64,000 nucleotides of DNA from Anisakis pegreffii (GCA_035041965.1 JAPYMA010001532.1:51009-115008), one strand, 5' to 3'; positions 47,259 through 61,819 are shown, counted from the stretch's first letter. Made by a program: numbers and translations. Notes: generated by a model not told the origin, from the sequence alone.

Positions 47259-50200
47259 GAAGTGTAAATAAAGACGCTGATTGATCCAGTATCATTCGCC
47301 AGTGAAGAAAGTAGTAATGGATTGATTCCGTGAGTCTCACAGGATTTTTGATGCGGCGTTGCCTCATCGATATGATCAGTTCCTGCTGCTGATCATCGAC
47401 AGTATTTATGTGGTTCCGAAAGAGGCACTTTAAGGCCAACAGGTTTTCCCAAAATCCATCAGCACTGATACAGAGAAAACAAAATGCACAATTTTCGCTG
47501 AAACGAATGCATGATGCTCTTGTAAAAGCTTGCAATGTAACTATGAACTGATTAAAGAATTTGAAATTGAATCGTACAGAAGGCATTTTTATTGATGGCG
47601 ATGGATCGAAAAAGAGCACCGAAAAGGTACAAATTATGAAGAGAACGAACATCAAACAATCGACAGCAATGGCACGTTAATGAACTCTTTGGAGCGTTCC
47701 TTCTGCTGATGTCTTCGATGCAGATATCGTAAATGTGAGAAACACCAAATTGCAAACATCGTAACGCAAACAATCGGTACAAGACACAACAAGAAGTCGG
47801 GTGGTGACGAGAATTTCGAGGCTGAAAACAATTTTAATGCGACAAATTCTTTCATCTTCCTAGTTGTGATCAACACAACTGTCAGTTCATTTGTTCAATC
47901 ACTGCAGACAGCAGAAAAGTATTCTCAGCTAAACTATTCCCAACAATTTGAAAAAGCTCACTGAAGACGAGCACGATCGATGACGCAATTGTGGCAACGC
48001 ATAACGCTATGCCGCATAATTTGGACTGTATAAAACGTTCCTTGTAAGAGTTCCTTGAGAAGCTTCGTGAAATCTTCTGCAAATGCCTCTAAATTGAAAC
48101 ATTCCACACAGTCACTACTCACTGTATCCATCAGCAAGATGTTCTCAAATTTGTAACGCAGAGTATCTGTTTGAAAAACGGCTTCAAATCACGTTTCTTC
48201 TGTGAAAAAAAGTGATCATATTCAGTGCCAGATAACGGGTACATTACATAACTCTGTACGATCCGAGGTTTTTATTAGAAACATCTGACTGTCATCAGAG
48301 GTTTTTTATGATGAGATCAAGTTAGTTCTATGGCAGTCACTAACCGCTGGTCTTTCTTTTCCAATTTCATTCGCATTAACATTCATTGCAAGCATTTCGT
48401 ATTCATCCTGAAAAGTTGTTTATTTGAGGAGAGATTCACCAACAATTTTGTCAATATCCCGTTTGCTCTTCAATTTTACATATATAGTCAAGTTCATGAT
48501 ACATTTGTCAGGAACGCTTCGATCACTCGTCGCACGAATGAAACAAATCTGGCATACTCATGGTTCTTTCTGTCAACGAACTGATTTTGGTGAATGAATC
48601 AATGATAACTAAACGATTTTTATCATTTGATAATACTCACATTCAGAAAATCCTCTAATTTCCTTTCGTGATGCTGAATGTACTCCGGTGATTCACAGCC
48701 ATCCACTGCACTGCCGTACAGTTTCAGCGCCTTTGTCAACGACTGATCGTGCAGTTGTCGAAATTCGGCTGATGATAAATTACGGAAACACATTTGCTGC
48801 AAACAACCAGTATGTGAGATTATGCAATTTGTCATCAGGAACTCACTGAATCTGGAAAATTTGAAGCAACTTGTTGTTAATGTTTCATTTGTATTTTCCA
48901 ATTTTCGAAACTGTTAGATGACCACTCTTCATCAGAATTAATCTAACAAAAACTATTTCTTTCCAACGTTGTTTTTTTTTAATTTACAAGAATTTCTCCG
49001 ATTTTCATCTCTACAAGGTTGTTGCAATGGTGGATCAATATAATACTAACGTTAAAATTAGTTGGGGTTATCTGTAAGAAAGCATCCGTTGACTAATTGA
49101 TTGATAAGTTTCGCATTTCAAAAAAAATGCTCTGCGTTCAAGTTGTGGTTAGGAGAATACACGCAAACGGCTTTAACGATGCAATTATTTGATTTATTCC
49201 ATAATGAATTATTTGGATTCGCTTGCAAAATGGCATTCATAGGACATAAATTTGCGCAATTGGATGCATTTTAGAGGTGAATGAAGAGAACGATATCAAA
49301 TAGATGTGTGCCTGATTAGACCAGACACAAAAAATCTTTAATTCTCGAACGTATCCAAGATCATACTATTATCAATTTACGATTCATCTTGTTTTCAAGT
49401 GTCACCAATTCACGATTCATGTTTTCAAGAAATGCGTATTCAACAATAAAGTACCCGTGCAACGTTAAGTCGGTAGAAGTTTTTCGCCTTCTCAGCAGCC
49501 GCATAACACCGCATTTGCATATTGGCCGCAGTTAAGCTCATTGGTAACGGTTGTGTGTCATCATTTATTGCGATTATACAATTCTGCAAAATTGCTGATC
49601 ATTAAGTGGATAAAGTCCGGATGGAGGGATGCCTTTGATGTGAGATGAAATCCTCGAGTCTTTTTTTCCTCATTTCCTCGAGAGAATTAATGAAATTGAA
49701 TTAAATCTCTGCCTACAACGAAGATGAACAACAATAATAACATTGCCAGCGATCACGTGAAATTCAACTTATTTTAATGAAATATTCATCTCATTTGTAT
49801 GTGATGAAGGGATGAGGCATCTGATGAGCTGCAGTGTTAAAATGGAATTTTATGTTCGCTTCCAATTAGTTCAATCTGGTAGAGAGGGATCCTTTTCCGT
49901 TGAGTTCGTTGAAAACAACTCCGCAATAAAAGTTTTCTTGCGCACGAAATCAGCTTGCAAATCTTCGATTCCGAGCACATATGAGCAATTCAGCTCGAAC
50001 AATTTACGAATGTTCACTGTCCACATCAATGTCATCATCCGATGTACCAAACGAATCACGGAACAGATTATCAGTCTATACATCGCACTGCACGCAGTTT
50101 CAGTTTATTGATGACAGGAAAGAGTGGAACGCGACACATACATGGCTGTGAAAACATTCATCTGCCTATTTTTATAATACGGTGATAAACTAGTTGAATT

Positions 50201-53200
50201 TTGCAATTTTCAAGATTCCATTCTTCGAAAATATCCTTTTTGGTATAAGGACATTCTGCACAAAATTTTGCTTCACGAAACTGGTGTGAAAGGTGGACGG
50301 GTCAAACGATTCTCCTGTCCAGAGCACCACCTGTGTACATAGTGTAGATGGCGCAGCCTTTCAACCTGATTTTTTAATGATGAATTTTCATACAATTTGT
50401 TTTCAATTAAAGTGACACGATGTTAAAAGGTGAGGCCAACAAATACTGACGATGGAAATTCGTTCATGATATTGGTACACCACTCGGTTTCAAGCAAAAA
50501 TTTCCGCTGCAACCAGGAATCGAATCGGCGAGGCAGAAAAAATCTTAACCCAGTGACCTGCCAAACAAATTTTCTGAAGTAAAACTTCACACAGATTGTT
50601 TCTAGATCAAAAGGCGTATTCTCCTGAATTGGGACGTGCACTTTGCAGAGTTTTACTTGTCCATGCAAAAATCTATCGCTCTAATGTGCATATGTAATTG
50701 GTTGTCATAATTCTACAGTAAGATGCTTCTGAATGCGTCGATTCAGCAGTACGTATGTAGTGAACTTGCAGAAGCGCAGAATGTTGTGATAGCACTCGGA
50801 AATGTGTTGTCAATAGATAAGCAAGTAGAACTCACATTAACGTGTTCATAGAACATATCAGGTGTCAGTTCCGTTTTATCGATTTTTTTCGTTTCAATTG
50901 TGTTCGGATCGCAGGTTTGTTCGACGAGATTCTTTACTTGCAGCACGAATTCTGGATTGATATCTACAAATCACGCAATAATTAATCAGTTGAATCGACT
51001 GCACCGGAAACGAACCGTGCCAATCAATGTGCTTAATACTTTGCCACACGATCACCAACGCACTTCAATAGCATTAGGCCCACTCATCCATGAAAAAATT
51101 GTCAATGAAAAATGACTGTGCATCGCACAGACATTGCACAGGATGCGAAGAAATAAATTTTTCGGAAGGAATTCCTCAGCAAACTTTTCATTTGTACGTT
51201 AAAGGGGAGCGATAAAATTTCGTGGTTTCGTCTGCTACCGAAAAAAATGTAAGATCGTTATGTGCGAATATGTCGTTTTCTGGGACCGGTAAGAACGCAC
51301 GCGAACGGAAATCTACTCGACGAGAATCGAATTGTTCATCAGTTACAGTCTTCAACCCTCTGTAAAGTTAGTGCACTTGAACATCATAACGGCACAGAAA
51401 TGAAACATCGTAATAAAATATCAAACATCGTAAAGTGTCATGAAATTATGAGATCAAATCTATGTTTAATTGGTCTCATACATTGGAACAACTTCATATC
51501 GGACCACTTCTTATCGACGCATCTCTGGAGGGAAAAGCTTCCAACCGGAAACGTTGCTTACCCGGATTTTCGACGTATCGAATGCTTGGGAACCAAAATG
51601 AATTTCTTGTTGTGCTTAGTTTCATTTGATACAATAACACTGTCTCAGGATAGGACAACAGAATCAAAAACCTTCGACGACAACGGCAGTGCTGACAATT
51701 TTATGCGGAAGGAGTGCAATGCGCTGGGGTATTTGAGAACAGTGCTGGTTCCGAATAAATTGAATGGCCATACAATAAAACGGCCTATATCGCAGAATAA
51801 ATTAAACAAAAAAAACAAAACAAAATAAAGGAACAAAAATTGTAAGCCGAAATAAACGAAGGCACTAACTGAAACCATATTCAATTCAATATTTGTGCAT
51901 AAATCAATATTACTGCTTTCAATTTCATCCTCAATTGTGCAAATGAAATCCACAAAAAATATCCAATCGAGTCATCATAAACAAACGATTTACAATGGCC
52001 GTTAACAATTCATGACAATGTTAAGACAAAACCGATTGAGTTTTGAATATGTTATCGTTCTGTAAAGATTCGAAAAAACAACGAATTTTCTTTGATGTGG
52101 GTTTCACTTATTCGATGAACTTATGCTGAGATATTGATTGCACTCTTGAATTGGCAGACAACCCAAATCAATTGCAGAAGGCAGTCTCAGCTGAGATTCA
52201 GTATGGCACTAGTGATGGATTAATAGTAAAACTATCTAAAAGCAAACTGTTACCAAGGAAACACAAAATTCAATGAATCCAATGAACTGACAATGAAAAA
52301 TTGAACGGTACTAAGAACTTCTGTTATATCAGCTCAACCATACCACCAACCGATAATTGCACTCCTAACGTTGAGCAAAAAATCGCGAAAGCATGAGACG
52401 CCTTAATTCTATGGCACAAATGCTTATGGCCAACTACAATCAAGAATTAGATTAAATTCAAAGTTTATCAAACAGCCATAATTTCGAGATGATGCATGCG
52501 GATTCCAGTTGGACACTTACAAAAGCATTGAATAACAATTCGGACATCGCTGACAGAAAGTTGCTCTGTGAGAATTCGGGATATACTTGGAAGGATAAGA
52601 AAGGAAACAATGAACTGCATGGAGTAGTAATGAAGTATTGAAGAAGCGACGGCAATCACATACAAAACCATCTGAAAGAACGCAGGAAGGCAAGCTGAAA
52701 CTCGCTAGGCATATTTTGAGGCATGATGACAATAAAATATGATGTATGCAGTATGAATTCAGTATGACCTGCAGTATGAATTACAAATAGTCATGTTGGC
52801 TGAAAGGCGATTGACTTGCGGTGATCGAATCAAAATCGATCTGAGACTTGCTGGATTTCAAGGTGGCAACGTCACTTCATGGTCAAAGCATTAAAACCAC
52901 GTGAAAAGTCCAAAGTGTTTACAATATATCAGAAGGAAATGCGTAATATGTGCAAATACCATAATAGAAAGAACGCACATCAGTGCAGTAGCCTTAAGGG
53001 CAATACGCAGTTGAGATTGCTTGTTAGGAACTGGATGATGCAATCACTGAATTTCCTCCCTGATACCTCAAAACTTCCGTGGTTCGTAATTTAGAACCGC
53101 ATTCATTCCACTAAAATCCTCGAGAAATTCTCTCAATACATTTGGCACAACTGCTATCCAGACGATAACAGAAACGACTGAATATAATTTTTTTGATGGA

Positions 53201-56200
53201 AGAGATGATACGAATCCTCAAGTTTTTGCCTCAATCCCTAAGGTGCTGTTCGATGAACTCACCAGAAATATCGCCATCAAAAAGCGGGTTCTCGGTAACC
53301 TTCAGACCAGGATGTGGCAACAAATAGCAACCAATGCGATTGAAGCAATCCTCGAGTCGCTGCCGCGTCAATGCGCCTTCATCATTACCCGAGCACTGAA
53401 ATTCATTAAGCTTCGTTCTTAGTTTATCAATTCCCAAGCAGAAAGTTGCGTTCAACAATCATGACAACTTGATTAGTTTTACAGATCAGCACATACCTTT
53501 AGGACGCTCTCCAAGTATCGTTTACCACCTTCTTGGCCGTACGGATAACTATCTGCGAACTGATAATCACGAACTGCAATTACGAGACTCTGCAAGTTCC
53601 TTCCGCTTAATGAACACATTCGAATTCAGCGAACATAATTTTTTTGTTCTTGTGGAAATGGTGCATCGTCATGCTGAACGCAATTATAGTGCATTACTAT
53701 CGGTTATGCCGACCTGTTTGAGCACGCCTTAATCTGTCAGTTTCAGTTGATATCTCCTTCAGTCAACATTTTCAACGGAAATAAGACCAAAAACAATCAA
53801 CCACCGCCCATATGTGGTTTTATAGTACATTTTGATCCTCACTTCACACAGCCCTATCGGATTTTCATTTCTTGAATTTCAGTATTAACAATGGATAGGA
53901 AACAATTGAAGATTCATGTCAAACGCAAATATCGTGTTAAATAGATTTTCACATCCGTTCATAATTAACGGAAATCAAAAATAGTGGAACTTTTCACATG
54001 GGAAATAGCCATGGATGCAATGCTAATGTGCTTCGATCAATTCGAAGCACATGAGTATTGTTGAGGGATAAGTTGAATTGCGTGATGATGCGACTTTTAC
54101 ATGGGAAAATGGAAGACTTCTATAAAAACTCGAATTACAAAAGGATACCTGAAGACGATCTCGTTGTGAGTCACCAGTCTTAACTTTTTCAGGCTGAACA
54201 CTTCGTCCGAAATCACTGAATACTGATAAACTTTGCAGATGACTTTCGTTAATCAGCTTCATCACATTATAAATCTAGAATTGTGAATTACTAGTATATG
54301 CTCATGGCGGATGATTAGTTCAACGACACAGTGAATAAATTCTACGCATGTCAGGATTACTTGCGTGGGCATGAGATCCTGAATTGAATGTGATCGAAAC
54401 TGACCACGTATGAAGAAATTCGCGCTATATTCAAGCAATGAGCAAATATTCGGTTTAGCAGTGAGCAAAAAAATATTCAGTTGAGCAAATATTCAAAATA
54501 AATGAGCACATTCATATTAATGTGCTCATTTGGCGGGGTGCGTTATATGAAATTTTGATCTTCGGATTCTCAAATTGGGTGATTTCGTTCTTCAGTGGGC
54601 GAAAACGATATGCGAATTGGCGAACTTGACGGTAGCTGGTAGAGGAGCGAATTTCAATCCTAGTGGGCGATTTTGGGTTCCACGGGTCAATGCGTGCAGC
54701 TTAGCGGTCTATAAAATGGATGCGCCCTTTGCATGTGACATATTTGCGTGGAGATTCATATGGAATATTTGTTAATCATCATGAATCATCTGCTGCATTT
54801 GCTCGTAAAATCATTTGCCGTCGTAATGTTCTTGTTCTTCGTATCAGTTTGAATTCGGATTGTTCCCGGATTTCTACACCACCTTCAGAAGGATCACTTC
54901 CAGTGTTTGTACGATATCCTGGCATTCCGATTTTTGAACTGCGATTCGGGATTAATGTTTTATGGTAGCAAAATCAGAGATTTCGGCATTTGCATCAAAT
55001 ATATTTTCGGCAATTTACTCATCCTCAATTGCCCTTCAGTTATTCTCAGCTCAATCATATTCAGATTAGTTGTTGGTCATTGATCAAGCGAAAGCGAATG
55101 TATAGATCGTTGGATAATGTTTTTCAGAAAGTGCTGAACAAAAAGTGTGTATTATTATCATACTGCGTCGTCCTTCGTTACCACCTGTCGCATGCTAGCG
55201 ACACTTCCTTCATAATATTTAATGACTTCATCCAATATTAATAATACTCGTCACGTTTATATTACGTCATTCCAATAACATCATTTTGATGCTTTATTCT
55301 CTTATTTATTGTTTTATCTATAACGTATGAATAGCTCAAATGCTTAACTAAATTTCTTATATGTTACCGTTATTGTTAACCGGAATCGTACAAAAGTGTT
55401 CGTTCATGAAATAGCTCTCCCTTTCGACGTCTCAATTCTTAATTCGGCACATCAAATTCCTCATATTAATTCAACCGTTATTGTCAATATTGTCGTCACT
55501 TCAATTGTCGTAACTTGGACTTCTCGTAATTTTCATTCATAAATCCGTTCACCTATCCATCGAACGTTTCGACACTACACACAATATTTTCCACTCAATA
55601 TTTCCGCTACAATAGACATTCTTCTCGACACCACTGCTGTCTTTCGTTTATGATCGTTTTTTCAATCCCGGGATTGAAAAATCGTCAAGATTTTTCATAA
55701 ACTAATTGTAACATATTGCTAAGTAAAAGAGTAAAATTGGACATTTTGGCTGCACTGTCAGCCAGATTGGGCAACTCGATGAACAGGACTAAGAACCACT
55801 GTTTCCATTTATCACTCTAAAACACAACGAAGCGAAGTTCCATCCGTCGCTCAAATACTGAACGAATGAATGCTACCATAGAAGTCCTAGTTAATCACGA
55901 GGCAACATCTGTCCATCCTATCGCAGTCAACCAGATTTGTAATCACTTCAAGCAGCACCGGATAACACTAACCTGTATACTACTGATCATGGTTGAAAGT
56001 CCAAAAATAGCAGCGCAATTACCAAACGATTGTGTTTTATCCATGATGCCTTGTGTGTCAATCAGGAATACAGCCAATCGATAACCTCGATCAGTTCGCA
56101 GTATTATTGGCTCGTTCCAGATCCAAACACCGGTCGTCACACGTTCAACACCTGCAATACTCGGTACAAGCTCAATCAGCACTATCTTCTCCTATGGTCA

Positions 56201-58448
56201 GCCTTCAATAACCGTAACATCCATTAAACTTAAGAAAGAGTCCAAAATTTTCCATTACTTATGATTTCTTCGCAAAAAAATGCTGATTTCAACAAAATTT
56301 ACCGAAATGTCACCACCAACACTGAACGAAAATCGTTCATCTTCCATATGCAAAAGACTCATGAATAATAGATTTGCTGCACTCAAAAACCTAATAGTAT
56401 AAGTTAGTTTTTGTTCGAACTGACGTATGAACTGAGAAAAACTGAGGACGAGATGAAGAAGTGCTAGCAACCAACAACTGAGAACGTTACCATCTGTTAC
56501 GTAACAGACGTAACGTCTCAAATGCATTTTCATGTGTAACTTGGGAAAACAGTAGCTGAATCTATTGGAGCAATCCGTTGAGAAATCAATCTCCAAAACG
56601 AATTGCTCAGATTTGAAAAACGCTGTGGTACTATCGTAAGCGAGACTTCAATATTTGCATCAATCAAACAAAATCTATAAAAATCATTTACCTCGTCGAC
56701 TCACAAAGCCCTCAAAAACTTTGCCATTCATAAGCCATTCGATTTTCTTCGGATTTGCATTACTTGGACTAGCCTCCTCCTGCAATACATTCATTAAACG
56801 TCACTTCCTCAATGTTACAGCAACTTTTTCCTTTTTATGTGTTTTTTCATTTCGTTTCATTATTACTGAAACGATTCACAGCGAAACTGTGGTAATTTTA
56901 CTCTCAACTGGGTCACTTAATCAAAAAATCACATTTCTCACAGTCACGAAATTTTCTTCAATCACTACCCACAGAAAAGATCATAGAATAATGTAAATGA
57001 ACGTAAAGAATGAGTATCTCAAATTATTTCAAACTGCAGCTGATTCAAGAAAAGGCTTATGATATGCATCATTGATTCTTGGGTAATGCCTTAAAACAAT
57101 CAATGTTTGTACGCAATTGTAGTTCTGTTTCGTTAACTCTTCACTCACAATGAACTAATCTCATAAAGGCAATAAAATAAAGCTAATCTAGCGTTTCTTC
57201 GAGTATCATTGAAAAGATGTTTAATCAACGGAGGATTTTCAATGAGCACAATGAATTCATTTCATGAATCATTTACAAATGAAGAACAATTTTCAATGGG
57301 CACGCCACTCTTTTACCTAACAGATGATGCGAATGCAGCTATCAAAGCAGTGAGGATGTGTATAGGCCTAACATAACATTGGGTCATTAGTGACAACATG
57401 AAACGTTTGGAAGTTTGGATTCTAAACAAGAAAATCCTGGCTCTACGATTAGTTGAGGTGCAAATGGTGTGAAATTTTTAGGAAGTGATCAAGAAAGTTT
57501 TCGCCAATCTTGGCACATGAACGCATTCATTTTTCATCACTTTGCTCTAAATGCGTTCAATTAGAAAACTTTACAACAAATCAAGAGTTGCCGCTTTATT
57601 CGTCGTTAAATAATCCTATATGTGACAAAAGACAACAACGCGAGTTGATCATTTGCATAGGTATTTTGTTGAAGAGTACGATCAGATCAGCGGCAGTGCT
57701 AAAAAATCAATGAGGTTAGTATCGATGGATAGCATTACTGTTAGCTAAATCTTCGCAAAAAACAACAGCTGAGGTAAAGACATCCAATCGACGCTTGCAT
57801 ACTAATGAATTTCTGAGTAATACCGAACTAACCGCCGATGAGTGTCTGTGTATACCATAGCATAGTCTTCGTACAGGTAAGTCTGGTATGGAACGATCAT
57901 TCTGAAAGTTTTAGCAATAAAAACTTTGTGGTTAGATCGTACAATACAACAGCAGGAATTGTATCCTTCCTTATCACACTGATATTCTGAACAATTTTAT
58001 TGAACCGCATTTATCCGAATTCGAATCTGTTGTGTTGGTTGCAGTAATGAATTTTTGCATAGTATTTAATGGATCGAATAAAAATTACCTCGCCAGTATA
58101 AGAAATCGGAAGAAGTGAATTCTCAGTCGATGATTTGAAACCGAAGCTGTTACAAATCAACGACGGTGTATCATTGAAGAGGAATCATTATTGAAATACA
58201 TACATTTTGAAAAACAGCAAAAAAATCAATCTTTTCAGTTACGTTCATGTATAATTTTCTCTATAGTCCACTAACAATTCCATCATCACGCAATTCCGAA
58301 ATCGCTACTAAATAATCGCACATTCAAGTCAGTTATTACTTTCGCTCACCATTTGATGTTTTTGTAGAGCGTAGAGGTAATCCAAGAAGAAATTCAGCAA
58401 GAAACTTTTTCCCTCTCGGAATATGCCCGCAATGCTGATCACGGAGAC
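47254..58448 (-). CDS. atln-1: Atlastin-like GTPase (ER membrane fusion), 5' exon not found
   Basis: Exons in transcript order: 58448-58350, 56779-56692, 56151-55973, 54274-54149, 53673-53635, 53589-53497, 53395-53263, 50963-50836, 49583-49455, 48796-48641, 48407-48345, 48076-47962, 47821 to 47676 (or stop at 47652), 47388-47254 (tentative). Phases agree throughout; about 540 codons. Motifs: P-loop GIFREGKS, switch I RVTTG, DTQG, the HLQSLSVFSDFGR helix, RD of VRDY, and the family phrase CYLLPHPGLKV. A helical middle domain follows (LPMSLTAANMQ, YIQHHERKLEDFL), then two hydrophobic segments (GIALCVATIASSIVLVF and FLLCLVPIVCVTMFAIWCF) and a basic tail. Atlastins tether and fuse ER tubules through GTP-driven dimerisation. 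A charged segment of roughly 20-25 extra residues after SDFGR is not usual. The N-terminal exon (about 60 residues in relatives) is missing; 58800-58890 on the minus strand has a weak candidate. Symbol by homology only. Confidence 0.82.
52325..52740 (+). mobile_element. Decayed RTE-like (non-LTR) reverse transcriptase fragment
   Basis: Frames interrupted by stops spell the C-terminal end typical of RTE-type reverse transcriptases: YISSTIPPTDN then VEQKIAKA and KCLWPTTIKN (compare YLGS-x-I, RI-x-KA, LW). Further on come VRIRDILGRIRKE and KLARHILRHDDN (compare LR-x-ILG and WLGHVLRMDD). It lies antisense in the intron between atlastin exons 53263 and 50963. The open + strand stretch 51262-51828 just upstream may be part of the same relic, but I see no RT motif there. 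Confidence 0.55.
54500..54531. repeat. Perfect 13-bp hairpin in an atlastin intron
   Basis: AAATGAGCACATT (54500-54512) and AATGTGCTCATTT (54519-54531) are exact inverted copies around a 6-nt loop. The nearby words ATGAGCACATT, AGCAAATATTC and GAGCAAATATTC suggest a locally repetitive patch. Confidence 0.8.
55658..55681. repeat. Perfect 24-bp palindrome TTTTTCAATCCC/GGGATTGAAAAA
   Basis: The 24-bp sequence is its own reverse complement with no spacer. About 110 bp downstream, GGACTAAGAACCACTG (around 55786-55801) resembles the right end of the hAT-like element at 25607-25744, so this may be inside a second, more decayed hAT relic. Confidence 0.6.
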
Positions 58449-59040
58449 CTGGAACATGTATTTTCCGATGATTTTGGGAAATAGTTAATGTGAAATAATT
58501 ATTGTTTGGAAAGTCTTCTTCCTATTCGAAAGACATAACAAATGATAGGTTGTATCCGATTTAGTGATTCGCTTGCTTGATATGATGAAAAGTCGAGAAC
58601 GAAGAAGATGAGAGGAGATTCACTGAGATGAAATTTACAGAATGCAGTGGTGCAAGCACAATGGTTACGTCATTTGGCAATAAAGACGACGGAGAGGCAC
58701 ACTGAAACGCATAATTTGTGGTGGCTGCAAAATTTGCCCGAAATGATTTCCTTATGATAATCTGAACAATATGAATGCTACATTCTTCGCACACACAGAC
58801 AAATCCACCTTGGGGAAGCCAGAAAACGAAATTATACACTGTGAATTGCTTAGCAACCAGTTGATTTAGAATTATTATTGGTTTTTCATTTGAGCTTGAA
58901 TCTGATGAGAGAAGGTATTTGGTATGCATTCGTGACTCGTTTTTCAGGAACAAACGCGCAATGATGCAAGAGGTTTTTGTGAATGTTCGGTTGTTGCTGC
59001 ATTGAAAAGAATAGCAAATGAAATCGAGTGCCACATGCAT

Positions 59041-61819
59041 TCGCCCAACAATTACAGCTGATCATTACGACCATACACTCTTATATTACCGACATAAATC
59101 ATATTCATCCAGTGATGGGCATGCTACTGAAAAAGTAGCTTCATTAATCACTGATTCGCCGGAAAAATATTTTTGTTCCTCTAAAAATGATCTGCTATTA
59201 GTGCCGCTGCAGAGAAAGTATGGAAACTTTTTGTTAAAAGTACCGCTATCTGAAAAAAAAATAATGGCGCTACTCAGCAAAATCAGTCCTTCAAATCCTC
59301 CTTCGAAATCTGCAATTACACCACTGATTGTGAGAAAAAGTGTCAAAAATCTGGTGGAATCTTTTCGAATGAAAATGACAAATTGCATTCGAATGAAATC
59401 CGGTTATCGGAAAGTTACGATAATAATAATGATAATCAAATAATGCCCAAATGAAGAGTCACCTCGTCGAGCGCTCAACATGATGAAAATAAAACCAACT
59501 TTGACAAGTCTAGCAGTAATTCATGCTAGAGATACTGAGGATTATCGATCATTTTGTGTTCATTCTCGTATGAAAGCAATTATGGGGTGGGGATATTGAA
59601 TTAAAACGTAAATTATGGCCTTTATGGCAAAGCAACTCTTAACAACTTTGGCTGCTACAGCCAACTGTGAAAATTGTCAAGAGTCAATAATGAGATATCC
59701 AAAATTCGTTGCCTATTCAGGAACTCCTTACCCACTCACATCTGCTTCCCATTGATGATGAAAACATCACTTTTACTGATCATGCAATTCAGTTTAAAAA
59801 ATCTTCACTCATTATAAACGTTGTGATAATGAAGTGACGGATTTGGTGAACATGTGAGTGCAATCAAATGTGAACCTACGAAAAATGATCTCCTTTAAAC
59901 GTACTTCAAAGATTCTTGAAATCAGAAAGTGAGACTTTGAAGCGAAATACGAGAATCAACTGGTTCGGTTAACCTATGAAACCTTTTCATTCATCCGTTA
60001 AATGAATCAATTTGCTTCTGAAGTAAGAAGAACCCTCCACCATCACAAGAAGTTCTAAAGAGTAGAGAGGAAATAAAGAAGGTTCAGTTCCGACAGTAGT
60101 TGACAGAATGCTTCGCATTAACCGCGCAAAAACGTACGCATTGAACGAAGCATTTTTCACATTCTGTGCAGAAATTGTTTGTTTCGAATTGCATCTTCGG
60201 AATGTGTTAAATATTTTGGTTCTGATTTGGTGTTTCGATGCTGATTTATCGATCTTTTTTCCTGCTCACACGATTTCAGACAATTGATAGTAGTTCTTGA
60301 TTTGCCCCCGAATTCCTCGTCCACCTTACCAAAAAATCGTTTGAATGAAATGCGATTTCAATCGATGATTATTTCAATGTAAGCAATGATTTAATTCCTT
60401 TGTGTTCATCGGTAGTTACCCGTCCAAAACACTTCACTTATAACTCTTCTGAACACTTCTCTCTCCATCATACGAGTTCCGATCATCCATTCAGACCTAA
60501 ACCTAAGTCTTAGCTGAAGTTCGCTAAATCACAAGCCTAATCCTTAGGCTGAGTTCATACCTGACCCATCACACATCTGCATGAACGCTATCACTGATCA
60601 ACGATCAACGAATGACCAAGCGGAGCGCGTTATCAAATCACAACACAGATCATAACAGTATCCGCTACGATCATCTCAAACGATTCTGCTATTCACAGTT
60701 CAAGTCTTTCTGGATTTCTTGCTTATCAATCACAGTCATTATTTTCATCATTTACTTAAACAGCAATTCCAATTCTTTACGAGTTTATGCCTCTGTTTTA
60801 CCACCAATATCACATTCTTCCTTTCTTACGTTCTTTTTTCTATGCAGTAAACGATAACGGTTCACAAAGTTGTACAATTTCATGAAATTCCAATCTCCAA
60901 TATCAATTTGGTGATTATAGTAGGCGTGTCGAGTTATTCTCTCGTACTATAAAATGATTTCTAAGGGGAGGGACTCGAAATATGCTCAAAAATACATTCG
61001 AGTTGATCTAGTGAAGACACATTTAATGATCGCTCAGAGTCAGTGTTGAAAGCAACCGATAGTCTTAAGCCAACATCCTTTTGAATCGATAATATATAAT
61101 GATTCTAATCATTTTAACCGTACAGATCCATAACGATCAGCATATTCACCTTTCCATAGACAAGCAACAATGAATCTTTTTTACCATAAATGTTCTGATT
61201 TTCACTCGCACAGTCGATTACTAATGTCACTAAGCACTAAACATCAACGCACCTTCTACCGATCGCCCAGCATAATCAGCGTTAATGCATTATTCAAGCA
61301 AACGTTCAGTGTGCAATTGAGAGGTTAATGCATTATTCAAGTTGATCAATTTGTTTGCGCTTGCAAACTGATTATTCCATTTAAACCTAATCCAATGAAT
61401 GTTCAAATTTCCATCTGTTCAGTCATTCATAATTAAATCTCTAAAGTGCAAACACCATTTCAAACATAAACAAGTGAAGTAAACAAAGCCAACGAAATGA
61501 AAGAAAAATGAATGAACAGAGAAGCGAAAGCGAATTTAATCAGTAATTTAGTTATTTATTCCATTGGTTGTTAAAAAATTCGCTCTATTCTTCTTCTCTA
61601 ACTGGATAGTTCTTAAAAATTATTTATCAGCAGCATTATCAATATCTCACTTTCACAACTGCAATGCTGACAACAACGATAATACTGATCGTAATTAGAA
61701 CAATATCAAGAGTAACACTGAATTTCTGTGGTTATCAGCACCATTGTTGTTGTCATATTACCAGTGCAGTTTCTACTGGATTAATGACGAACTGAAGAGT
61801 ACGTGAGCAAAACGTGATC
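59041..61819. other. Region upstream of atlastin, no gene supported
   Basis: It should include the atlastin promoter and missing first exon. An open + strand frame (59018-59443) and overlapping minus frames (58561-59388) lack domains or splice context. Short repeats GTTAATGCATTATTCAAG occur at 61282 and 61325. Confidence 0.35.

Noticed and set aside
50423..50668. Minus-strand exon candidate (ENTPFDLETICVKFYF) inside the atlastin gene
   Set aside because: The flanking exons 50836 and 49583 already join in phase and align continuously with the family.
51262..51828. 188-codon + strand open frame
   Set aside because: No domain, start context or splice support; it lies in an intron next to a retroelement relic and is probably part of it or chance.
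58561..59443. Overlapping long frames on both strands upstream of atlastin
   Set aside because: Neither has a recognisable domain. The minus frame has a faint likeness to the atlastin N-terminus (NEKPIIILNQL) but lacks the expected acidic helix before the P-loop exon.
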